This document shows positions 52,392-60,758 of a stretch of 64,000 nt of DNA, piece after piece; the stretch's first letter is position 1, and every line of letters starts with the position of its first letter. The stretch covers positions 5,790,494-5,854,493 of the forward strand of contig CM030938.1 in the NCBI GenBank assembly GCA_018136815.1, read 5' to 3'. The notes under the pieces were generated by a model. The model was given only the letters and a program-made list of their open reading frames with translations, did not search any database and was not told the origin of the DNA. The DNA comes from Isochrysis galbana (lineage: Eukaryota; Haptophyta; Isochrysidales; Isochrysidaceae). A program made the position numbers and the translations under genes.

Positions 52392-53767
52392 TATAACTTA
52401 GAATCTCCTCACTATAGTTCACCTTGATTGAAGCGCATTTATTATTGGCCCATATTCGACGGAACGTGACCTTTGCCATATCGAGCTGGGGTGTGTGAAC
52501 AAAAAAGCACTTCCAATGGTGGCGCCCCCCCCCGGGCTCGACAAGTGGTGGTGGTGGTGGTGGTGGTGAGGGTGCAAAGAGAGGGTAGGGGGAGAGGAGA
52601 GAGTCGGGGGACAGCCGATGGAACGGGACGTCACAAGAGCGAGGCTCTCCCGAGCAGGAAGGTGGGAAGTGGGGGCCGGGATAGGGGGCTCGACAATTAT
52701 GCACAATCGACCGCGACCCGTCATTGACCCCCTAACTGCCATTTTCGAAGTGCTCGTGCTCGATGTTGCTACTCTTGCTCTTGTGAGGAGTGACGGGGGG
52801 CGGGGGGGGGGTGATGGGCGTGTTGGTGGTCTTCATCGGTCAAAACATTGCTGCGAGCTCGGCGGGAAAAGTTGACAGATCGTAGAGCTAGTAAGAGTAG
52901 CCGATTTAAGACTTTCAGGAAGAAGTCTCGTTGGATATTACACGCTCTTTCGGACGTTACAACAAGAAAAATAGCAACATTACAAGTTCGGAGCCTAGCC
53001 AGGGGAGGCGCTTTGTCTTGTTGCTGGCGCTTGAACCGCTTTTTCGTCCTTTGGGATGGCAGGGATTGAACATTGAATGCTCTTCCGCACCTTTTGCGTG
53101 GGTGGCAACTGAGCGTTTCCCCACATGTTGGGTGGTGGTAAATGAATGCTTTTCTTCCCATGAATGCGCGACACGCGACACACGCAACGGCAGAACAAGG
53201 AGGGGCGAAAGTGGAGGATGTGGGCGTGGAGTCCTGGAGCATAAATCGAAGGCCGCGTGTGGTTGGCAAGAAAATCAAAAATATTCTCTAGGCATCATCA
53301 CGCATCGCATCATCGCAAGTCACAAACACCTGCATATGATCATCAGATCATACTTACAACCACCGCCGTGCAATTGTGACGCACTCCCGCGCCTAGACCC
53401 ATGTCATGAATCTCATCATACTCCACCACCTATTGATACAGAGCCTTAGGCCGAGCGTAAAACGGCAAATCCACCAATGGACATGAAGCACCACGCAATG
53501 CTCGAGGGCCGTCTTGCTCTTGTAAGCGATGAACGTTGCCACGCCGTCCACCGCATCGAATACCACGTGTTGCTCGATGAGTCTCGCCATAACGAGTGAG
53601 TGGAACAGCGCTAGTCGCACACCCGTCCGGGTGGGTGATTGAGGGGAAGGGAAAAACAAGGGGAAGCTTCAAGGCATCAGCCGTCTCACCATGGCGTTAC
53701 GATCCGGCCACAGCGAGGCGAGAACAGACGCGCGGTGGTAAGTCGCAAAGCCACGGCACGAGGGCCC
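52392..53767. other. Gene-free stretch with minisatellite-like patch
   Basis: No assignable ORF. A (GGT)n run lies at 52546-52568, G-runs at 52795-52812, and a diverged minisatellite at 53055-53165 (ATTGAATGCTCTTCC, AACTGAGCGTTTCCCCAC, AAATGAATGCTTTTC) is related to that at 16440-16655. Confidence 0.5.
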
Positions 53768-55372
53768 TCATCGGTACAGCAAGGCTTGGTCGGTCTCAAA
53801 GGAGGGGCGCCTTTCTTTGGGGGCGACTTGGGTTGGAGACGTCACACAAAAGGACGATTTTAGCCAAGGGCTGGCGACGTCGGGTGGGGCGGTGACGTTG
53901 CTGCCGATGCATTGGCCTAGCCCGTCCCTCAGCCTGTCGAAAGTTTTGAAGCCCTTCAGGATTGCAAAAAGCCATGATTGCTGCGAGTAGAAGCGCACAC
54001 GTTGCTCGCACGCGCCGAGGCGCCTGAGCTGCTCCTCGTCGACTCGGAGTGCACGTAGTGCCAGCGCTGCGTCGCTATGCACTTCGTTGGGGCCCTTGCA
54101 TAGCAGGTCCACGAGCGGAGCAACGCCGGCCGCCTTGATGACGGCCTGCTGGCAATCCTGGTTTATGAGGGCGAGGGCGAAAAGTGCGCCGGCGGCATTG
54201 GCACGGCCCTCGGCAGTGCCGTCGTCAAGTAGTCGAACAAGCAGCGCGATGCCACCCGCCTTGGCGATGGCCGCCTCGTTGCCCACCTTGAATGCCAGAT
54301 TGCGCAGTGCGCCGGCCGCTTGCGTCCGCCCCTGTGTGCTGCCATCCTCTAGGAGACGCACAAGGGGCGCGACGCCGCCCACGCGCGCGATTGCGGCCTT
54401 GTTGTCACCGTGACACGCGAGGTTGCGCAGCGCACCGGCAGCATTCGCCCGCCCCTCCGCTGTCCCATCGTCGAGTAGCTGGACGAGCGGCGCGAGGGCA
54501 CCCGCCCTAGCAATCGCAACGCGGCTGTCGGCATGACGAAAGGCGAGGCTGCCCAATGCGCCAGCCGAGTTGGCGCGGCCGTGGGGTGTGCCATCGACAA
54601 GGAGCTTGACGAGTGGGACTATGCCGCCCGCCCTGGCGATGGCCAGCTGGTTCTCACCATTTCCAAGTGCCAGCGCGAAGAGGGCGCCTGCCGCGTTGGC
54701 GCGCCCCTCTTGCGCACTGCTCCCGAGCATTCGCACGAGCAGCCCGATGGCACCTACGCGCGCAATGGCCACCTTGTTCTCAGCCGCAAGCGCCAGGTTG
54801 CGCAGTGCGCCAGCAGCTTGCGTGCGTGCTTGAGGCGTCCCTTCGTCGAGTAGCCGAACAAGCGGCGGGATGCCGCCCGCGCGCGCGATGGCCACTTTAC
54901 CGTCCGCCTTTTGCGCCAGATTGCGCAGCGCGCCCGCAGCGGTCGTGCGGCCGTCGGGCGTGCCTTCAAAGAGGAGGCGAACCAGTGGTGCGATGGCGCC
55001 CAATGCTAGGATGGCCGTCTTATTTTCCGCGTTCACCGCCAGATTCCGCAGTGCGCCCGCCGCATTCGTTCGCCCCTCAAGCGTGCCGTCCACCAGCAGC
55101 CGCACGAGTGGCGCGCCGGCGCCCGCTTGCATAATGGCCACATGGTTGAGGGGTTCAGCGGTCAGGTTCCACAGGGCGCCGGCAGCGTGAGTCCGACCGG
55201 TCGGCCCTCCCTCACGCAGCAAAAGCAGCAACGGAGGCACAGCACCCGCGCCTACGATGTTCCCACGAGCAGCAGAGTCGAATCTCGCAAGTTCTGAGAG
55301 CTCTGCTGCAGCTGCCGCGCGAGTGTGATCGTCGTGCGAGACGGACAGGCGCTCAACGATGTGTCGCACCAT
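53768..55372 (-). CDS. Armadillo-repeat protein
   Basis: This is a 534-residue protein made of about ten or eleven tandem armadillo repeats of about 41 residues, the alpha-solenoid used for protein-protein binding. Successive repeats show AGAVPPLLLLL, GRTHAAGALWNLT, then APLVRLLVDGTLEGRTNAAG, ALRNLAVNAENKTAILALGA, IPPLVRLLDEGTPQARTQAA and so on. All have the G..PLV.LL..G....+..AAGAL.NLA pattern seen in plant and protist ARM proteins. The last 90 residues (after ALRALRVDEEQLRRLGA) leave the pattern, with FYSQQSWLFAILKGFKTFDR. No F-box, U-box or kinase domain is seen. The start ATG 55372 gives MVRHIVERLSVSH directly before the first repeat. The frame extends upstream only through purine-rich repeat, which I treat as 5' UTR. 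The high similarity between repeats points to recent duplication. Confidence 0.87.
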   Translation of the reverse strand: MVRHIVERLSVSHDDHTRAAAAAELSELARFDSAARGNIVGAGAVPPLLLLLREGGPTGRTHAAGALWNLTAEPLNHVAIMQAGAGAPLVRLLVDGTLEGRTNAAGALRNLAVNAENKTAILALGAIAPLVRLLFEGTPDGRTTAAGALRNLAQKADGKVAIARAGGIPPLVRLLDEGTPQARTQAAGALRNLALAAENKVAIARVGAIGLLVRMLGSSAQEGRANAAGALFALALGNGENQLAIARAGGIVPLVKLLVDGTPHGRANSAGALGSLAFRHADSRVAIARAGALAPLVQLLDDGTAEGRANAAGALRNLACHGDNKAAIARVGGVAPLVRLLEDGSTQGRTQAAGALRNLAFKVGNEAAIAKAGGIALLVRLLDDGTAEGRANAAGALFALALINQDCQQAVIKAAGVAPLVDLLCKGPNEVHSDAALALRALRVDEEQLRRLGACEQRVRFYSQQSWLFAILKGFKTFDRLRDGLGQCIGSNVTAPPDVASPWLKSSFCVTSPTQVAPKERRPSFETDQALLYR

Positions 55373-55439
55373 CCCGCCCTTTCGTTGAGCCGCCGTCCTC
55401 GCTTGGCCTCGCAGGGCAGGAGGGCTCAGAAGCCACTCA

Positions 55440-55663
55440 GCAAGGCAGAGAGGGAGAGGGAGGGGATCTGAGAGGGGGGGGGGAGAGAGAGAGGGAGCGA
55501 GCGGGAGAGAGAGGGAGAGGAGGAGAGAGAAGGAGAGAAGGCGTGGAGAGTAGAAGAGAGGGAAGGGAGGAAGGGAGAAACAGGGGGAGGGGGAGCGAGG
55601 GGAAGGGGAGAGAGAGAGAGAGGCGGTTCTCCCGTCCATTCCGCGTCTCTTCCCTCCCATCTC

Positions 55664-55705
<42 letters not shown>

Positions 55706-56040
55706 TCTCTCCCTCGCTCGCTCACTCTCTCTCCCTCTCTCTCCCTCTCCCCCTCTCTCTCTCCCTCCCCCTCTCTCCCTCTCTCCCTCTCTCTCTCTCT
55801 CTCTCTCGTCTCTCTCCTGATTGGGCGCCGCGCGGGGGGGGGGGGGAAGGGGGAAGGGGGGGCGCGCGCGGGGGGGGGGGGGGGGGGCGGCGGGGGGACG
55901 GCGCGGGGGGACCCGAAGAAGACGCGGCCGGCCGCCCTTTCCTCCATCGCCTCGCGCCGCTTGCGGAGATGGGAGAGCGTCGTCTCGGACGGCCCTCGTT
56001 CGGGGGGGTGCTTCCAAAAAAAGGGGGGGAGAGAGGAGGA
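55440..56040. repeat. CT/GA- and poly-G-rich region upstream of the armadillo gene
   Basis: CT runs at 55670-55810 and G-runs at 55833-55842 and 55871-55888 lie in the 5' flank of the minus-strand gene starting at 55372. Long Arg/Glu-rich frames across it are artefacts. Confidence 0.92.
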
Positions 56041-56344
56041 GGGACCGATCTGCACCGATCTCTTCCCGTCGGAGAGGCTCAGAATCAGACCCAATCTCAA
56101 ACCTCGAGGACGTTGGGAGCCTAGGTGTGTAATCATCGCCGGAGGCGAGGACAATTTTTGTATAATTCGTATTCAACGGGCCAGATTTTGAAGTCAAGTG
56201 AATACGAGTGGGATGCGAGTCACTGTCACGGTGTCAGACGATAAGGGATGGTGCATCAGCTCATCAGCTGACACCAACTTCAAGGATATCAGTAGCCTAG
56301 ATGGAAAATACGTCTTTCCGTTGTCCTGTGAAGTGTGAAGGCAA

Positions 56345-56635
56345 CTGTCGAGTCGAGGGTAGGCTGAGGGCTCTGAGCCGGAGCCACTCCGTCGCGAGGG
56401 GCACCGGCGGCTAGCGCGGCGCTTTGGCACTGCTCCCCGCCGGGAGTCGGGTGTCGGATGAATGAAATTCTGCATAGGGTCGGGCAACTCTATAGGGGGT
56501 TTTGGACTGGGGAAGAACGAAAAACGGCGAACGAAGGGCGATGGGGCGGTGCGGCGCTCCTAGCGGCCCTAGAGTGATGGATGGAAAGAGACTGTTAGAC
56601 GCCTACAAAGAACCTCTCCCTCAGGGAGGTAGAGG
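56345..56635 (+). repeat. Repeat R, copy 3
   Basis: The sequence runs CTGTCGAGTCGAGGG through GCGGCTAGCGCGGCGCTTTG to AACCTCTCCCTCAGGGAGGT. It is the longest uninterrupted copy, covering both halves of copy 2. Confidence 0.82.
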
Positions 56636-56990
56636 TGGGGGAGAGTGGGTTGGAAAAAAAAACTCTTGTTGATCCGGAGGCCCACATTTTTTTATCGTCG
56701 GACCGGGGGAAGATTTCCCCTCGTCTCTCTCCCCGCTCGATTCCGAATCCGAGGAAGAGCGATGGCGACCGACCCGCCTGACAGGCCGACCTTCGCCGCG
56801 CTCCAGCGAGAGCACGGCGGTGGTCAGCCCCCCCTTGTCGATGGTGTTCGGACGAAATGGTCCGAGTACACCGGTCGGCGGTCTCACCTGCGTTTCATGC
56901 CACCGCACTCGGCCGATTTCTGCTTCACCTGCCCACGCAGCATGGCCGCCAGCCCCACACCACACCACTTCCAGCCCCAACCGGAGGAGA
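56636..56990 (+). repeat. MATDPPD repeat, plus-strand copy
   Basis: A near copy, in reverse, of 1888-2252. It contains a frame from ATG 56763 starting MATDPPDRPTFAALQREHGG and continuing EYTGRRSHLRFMPPHSADFC, which is broken in the other copy. It begins exactly at the end of repeat R and runs into AT-rich DNA at about 56990. Confidence 0.72.
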
Positions 56991-57414
56991 TAAATTACTT
57001 AACAGTACTAAATCCGGAAAATATCAAGAATTTTCTTAGTAGCACGACATCCGACAACTCGAAATTGATCGAGCTCTTAATAACAACAAGGAGAAGGAGC
57101 TGTACGAAAACTTCGTGAATAGGCTTGATGATGACAAATACGGCAGGTTCATAAGGGCATACACATCATTCAGGCGTTTCGATAGAGGGTATGTCAATTA
57201 CGATCAGCTCACGCAAATTGCCGGTAAAGAGAGGTTAAAACATCAGATGAAGAACATTGAAAATCCAAATGAACGTGATTACAATGTGGATTTGATTCTG
57301 ATAGATAAAGATTTCAAGAACGATGTAACTACATTGGTGAAGAGGGTGTTGTCAGTCTCGCGTAAGTTGTATGAAGAAAAGATGCGAACCCCCCACGCTA
57401 GAAGGTCACGTTGA
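56991..57414 (+). pseudogene. AT-rich coding-like segment of foreign composition
   Basis: Composition changes abruptly from GC-rich to AT-rich. The frame YENFVNRLDDDKYGRFIRAY, then RFDRGYVNYDQLTQIAGKER and DYNVDLILIDKDFKNDV, is open from about 57020 to TGA 57414 and uses A/T-ending codons unlike any other gene here. I do not recognise the protein. Viral, organellar or bacterial origin are all possible. The upstream end seems to be fused to the MATDPPD repeat with a frame change. Confidence 0.45.
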
Positions 57415-58049
57415 CGTTATGTAAGAACACGGACCAAACCCGTTCCATCACCCTATTCAAAGGCGATAAGCGCCCAATCACCATCACCCACAGCATGGAA
57501 ACGCGTACAACCACAAAGCAACCGAGCCCATGGGACCATGTTGTGCACTCTCTCCCTTCTCTACCAACCATATGGACACCGATCGTGATGAACTAGCGTG
57601 CATGCAAATGCTTCTCGCTGGATTTCAAGGGATGTGTCATGGCGCCAGGCCAAAGTGGTTGTGTTCAAGTGGCTGGAGGAAAGTGCGCTTTTAGAGTGGT
57701 TTTGTGCCCGCATAGCGTTTTCGTACATAACGTTAGGCCTGGTGGACAATATTATTGAGCTCGTCCGTCGGCTCCCCCTTGCTAGGGTATGTGGAATTCC
57801 TCAGTGCCTGAATTTGGATGTGCCACGCGTCTGTGTATGCATAGCGCGTTTTTCGTACGCAATGTTAGCTCTTCTAATTCGAGCTCATTCTACAGCACTT
57901 ATACTGGTACCTCATCTGCTTTCTCCATGCTTCCTCGGTAGGATGTTGCTCCAGTTTGAAGCGCGTGATGACTTCACCCGGTTCACATTTAACGTTGTCA
58001 CTGTCAAGGTGCACGTTGTTTTCGGTGAATGCCCAGTCAGTCGTCACTT
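57415..58049. other. Stretch without an assignable gene
   Basis: A frame of 199 codons from 57598 lacks family resemblance. The last part leads into a LINE tail fragment. Confidence 0.35.
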
Positions 58050-58192
58050 CACGACCCACACACTTAGTGCACTGCAGCGCGACCGACCCGGTCTTCTCCT
58101 ATATAGAGGGACTCCTAAACTCTCAGACACCCATACGGCATCAGACCGCTCAACGTCTCTTCTGCCTTCTGCCACCTCACTACCGATAAACT
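58050..58192 (+). pseudogene. LINE ORF2 C-terminal fragment
   Basis: The frame encodes THLVHCSATDPVFSYIEGLL and HQTAQRLFC, paralleling THLASCIATEPIFEFIEGLL and SETAQRLFC of the ORF2 at 40584. Only the region after the zinc-finger histidine is recognisable. The preceding Cys residues appear in another frame. Confidence 0.75.
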
Positions 58193-58199
58193 CGTAGCC

Positions 58200-58553
58200 A
58201 CCCCCCTCTTGGTCCTCGGGATAATGACCGTTAATGAGACGATCAATGTAGGCTGTAGTTAGCGTGCGATACTCAGTACGAACCGATCGACGACGACCCG
58301 AGCCAATGGGCACAGTCAGTTTCACTATGTATTTTTGGTGCAGAGCCGAGTCTGCGTATCGTTTCATAATGTGAGACATCTCAAGAGCAGACTCTACAAC
58401 GAATCGTGCGTAGGTGGGCGGAGGACCCGAGCGCGTGAACCCCTCTGCACGAAGTTGACGGTTCCAGCGACGTTTATCTCTGCCCGAGGCTTTTTGGACA
58501 GAAGCGCCGTAGCGGAACTCCCCTTCGATGGCTACTGTTTGTTGAGTTGACAT
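58200..58553 (-). CDS. Hypothetical protein (unassigned)
   Basis: ATG 58553 opens MSTQQTVAIEGEFRYGASVQ and continues RRWNRQLRAEGFTRSGPPPT, FVVESALEMSHIMKRYADSA and KYIVKLTVPIGSGRRRSVRT. The frame itself runs on to TGA at 58044 but overlaps the LINE tail fragment on the other strand below about 58192, so the real coding part may end earlier. The amino-acid composition looks like a folded protein. No family is recognised. A mobile-element or viral origin is possible given the neighbours. Confidence 0.4.
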
Positions 58554-58774
58554 GGTAGTGGGAGCTCTTTGGTATAGGGGAGAGAAAATTTTTCGTCCGA
58601 TGTCCCACTTTTGGTAGAAGTTATAAAACCTCCGACCGAACACCCCTCACCTTACCTATAGGAACAGAAAAAAAGTTGCCCGCGTCCCCACCCCTCCGTG
58701 ACCGACCATGCCGCCCCTTCGTGAACGACCTGTCACCCTTCGTGACCGTCCTGCCACCAGCTGCGCGCGGCTGT

Positions 58775-59000
58775 GTGTCGCTCTGTGGGGCTGTGTGTGT
58801 GCCTCTGTGTGTCTGTCTGTGTGTGTCTGTGCGCGCCTCTGTGGGACGCTCTCTGTCGGGCCTACGACTCTCTGTCTGAATCACTTCCTGCGCTGCGTCG
58901 TACAACACACACACACACAAATCAACAGCACGAGACCATCACGCGCACGCATCAAAGGGGGAGCAGGGGGACCAGCACCACCAACACACTCACACATACG
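58775..59000. repeat. GT/CA-rich simple sequence
   Basis: GTGTGTCTGTCTGTGTGTGT-type sequence to about 58860, then (CA)n at 58903-58919 and CA-rich sequence beyond. No coding content is inferred. Confidence 0.75.
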
Positions 59001-59361
59001 CGCGCACCGACTCATCAGCCCATACGCAGCGACAAAAGGGAACGAGGGGCTCACACAGGAACCACGAACAGTCATACTGCGCTGCGTCGAACAACCAACC
59101 AGAACTATCCAGAGCACGAGCGAGCACACCGGACGCGTACAAAACCACACGCGCATCACAAGGGAGGGGGAAGGACACCCGCAGCGACTCTCTCACCACG
59201 CGCGCGATACACAACGAGTCAAAGGGGGGCAGGACCTGGCACAGACAGGCTCCAGACACTGGCAGGACAGCGGGCTCGCGCAAGGAGGAGAGCGGGGCGC
59301 GCGCAGGAGCGCAATGTGTAAGAGCATTTGTTTCACTTTCCCTGACATTGTTGATACCGCT

Positions 59362-59433
59362 ACTGGCTCAGTGGACGCGGGGCCCTGTCAGTGGTGTGGA
59401 AGCGTGGGATCGACTCCCACTCGGGGAAAAAAT
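59362..59433 (+). other. tRNA-like sequence, possible SINE head
   Basis: TGGCTCAGTGGACGCGG resembles a Pol III A box. GTGGGATCGACTCCCAC is a perfect 5-bp T-arm stem with a 7-base ATCGACT loop, like a B box with one change. An A-rich tail (GGGGAAAAAATTTT) follows. An anticodon arm is not convincing, so I call it tRNA-derived and not a tRNA. Confidence 0.4.
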
Positions 59434-59517
59434 TTTGAGGCCCCTCGAGCAAACCCCCTCTAGAGGCCATTTTTCTGCCCCAGTGGGTTGGTGTGTATTT
59501 CAGCCCGCTTTCCCTAT

Positions 59518-59757
59518 TCATCGGTCTTCCAACACCTCCAGCGGTATCTTGGCTTCTATCTCCGTCGCCCGTCTAGGCGGGGCTATTGCGAACGTCGCAA
59601 CCACCGCCGCCATGCCCGTGAATAGTTTGAGGTCTATGTATGCTTTATACCATCTCCACGTGGAGTAGTATTCCGCCGCGTATACGCGGTCTATCCTAGT
59701 GTAGGTCTGGTGCCCGCATCTCGTGTATTGGCCTTTAAGGCTCGGATTGACTAACAA
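59518..59757 (-). pseudogene. LINE endonuclease C-terminal fragment
   Basis: The frame LVNPSLKGQYTRCGHQTYTR, IDRVYAAEYYSTWRW matches the late apurinic-endonuclease motif of LINEs ((S/T)RIDR(I/V)Y). The SDH catalytic motif expected about 15 residues later is not evident (KLFTGMAAVVATF is in its place). It is flanked by repeat H on its 5' side and is otherwise unattached. Confidence 0.65.
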
Positions 59758-59764
59758 TTGAATG

Positions 59765-60010
59765 TCCGGGGGGAGGAGGTTTTGGAGCGGATGGGCGGGC
59801 CACGCCGGGCCACGACGCGCGCTTCAGGCGAGCCTGTTGAGAGGAGCGGATGGATCCGCAGGGCAGTGTACTCTTGGCAAGCCGCAAGCCACCAGCCACC
59901 AGGCGTGCCAGGAGCATGGGTGGTTCCTCCCCTAAGGCAGGGGAGGAGTGCAGAGAGGGGGGGGGGTCCGCGCCCCCAAATGAGCGAGGCGACTAAGTAT
60001 ACACTTAGTT
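59765..60010 (+). repeat. Repeat H, copy C
   Basis: It includes GGCCACGCCGGGCCACGACG, CAGGCGAGCCTGTTGAGAGG, CATGGGTGGTTCCTCCCC, a G-run and the terminal ACTAAGTATACACTTAGT. It parallels the longer copy B and ends at the same hairpin as copy A. Confidence 0.72.
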
Positions 60011-60758
60011 GCAAATATCCGAGAGCGATATACCCGGATATTTTGGCCTACCCCTAGTGGTCTGGCGTGTTGGTGCAACCTAGTAGTGATAGTAACGGCA
60101 CAAATGAAAATGCGCATTCATTTTATTATCGCTAGCGGGGGGCAAAATTGCTGCGGTAAGAGAAGAGTTGTCGGACCAAAGATTAAACCAAGAACCAAAC
60201 ACAATGTAGACTTAGAACGTACAGAACACCGATAGCGGCAAGCCACAACCAACTGACCGTTGCCTTGCCCAATCTTTCACTTATGAGGGAGGGCCGAAGG
60301 AGCGGCGTGAGGCACCGGTTGGGTGCGTCCGCGCGATGTTATCGCCGGCGGCGCGCTAACCGTATCGTATCACTTTCGCACAACACGTGCAGTCGTACAT
60401 GAAGTGCGAAGACGTACATCCAATCACAAAGCTCGAGCTCCACGGCGATGCTCAAAAGACGTCTTAGACCGTGTCGGTTGGCTGCATGCTTAGCAGCAGT
60501 TCCAATGCAATGAAGACGTGCCACCACAAGGCTTGCTAGCAGCCGTTGAATGGCTATTGTGGCGGGCGTCGCCAACTGGCTCTTCATTGGTAGAGTGGGG
60601 TGGCCGATGGTAACGCGGGACGGCACAGGCGGCGGAAAACGCGGGACGGCACAAGAGGCGGAGCTCGTCGCAGGAATACCTGCGGCAGCGCCCTCAGAAC
60701 ACCTGGGCGAGGGCTTGCAGTATTGTGTAGACAAGCATCGACGTCTTCGGCTGCCTCA
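60011..60758. other. Downstream flank of the CHAT-GBP gene
   Basis: No independent gene is recognised. The minus-strand frame 60734-60339 has no family resemblance. A further 3' exon of the CHAT-GBP gene here cannot be excluded. Confidence 0.35.

Noticed and set aside
55373-56197. N-terminal extension of the armadillo protein
   Set aside because: The extension is Arg/Glu- and Ser/Pro-rich translation of GA, CT and G-runs. The armadillo pattern begins just after ATG 55372.
58690-59463. Protein of about 250 residues at 58708-59463
   Set aside because: The frame crosses GT/CA simple sequence and a tRNA-like repeat. Its composition is that of low-complexity DNA.
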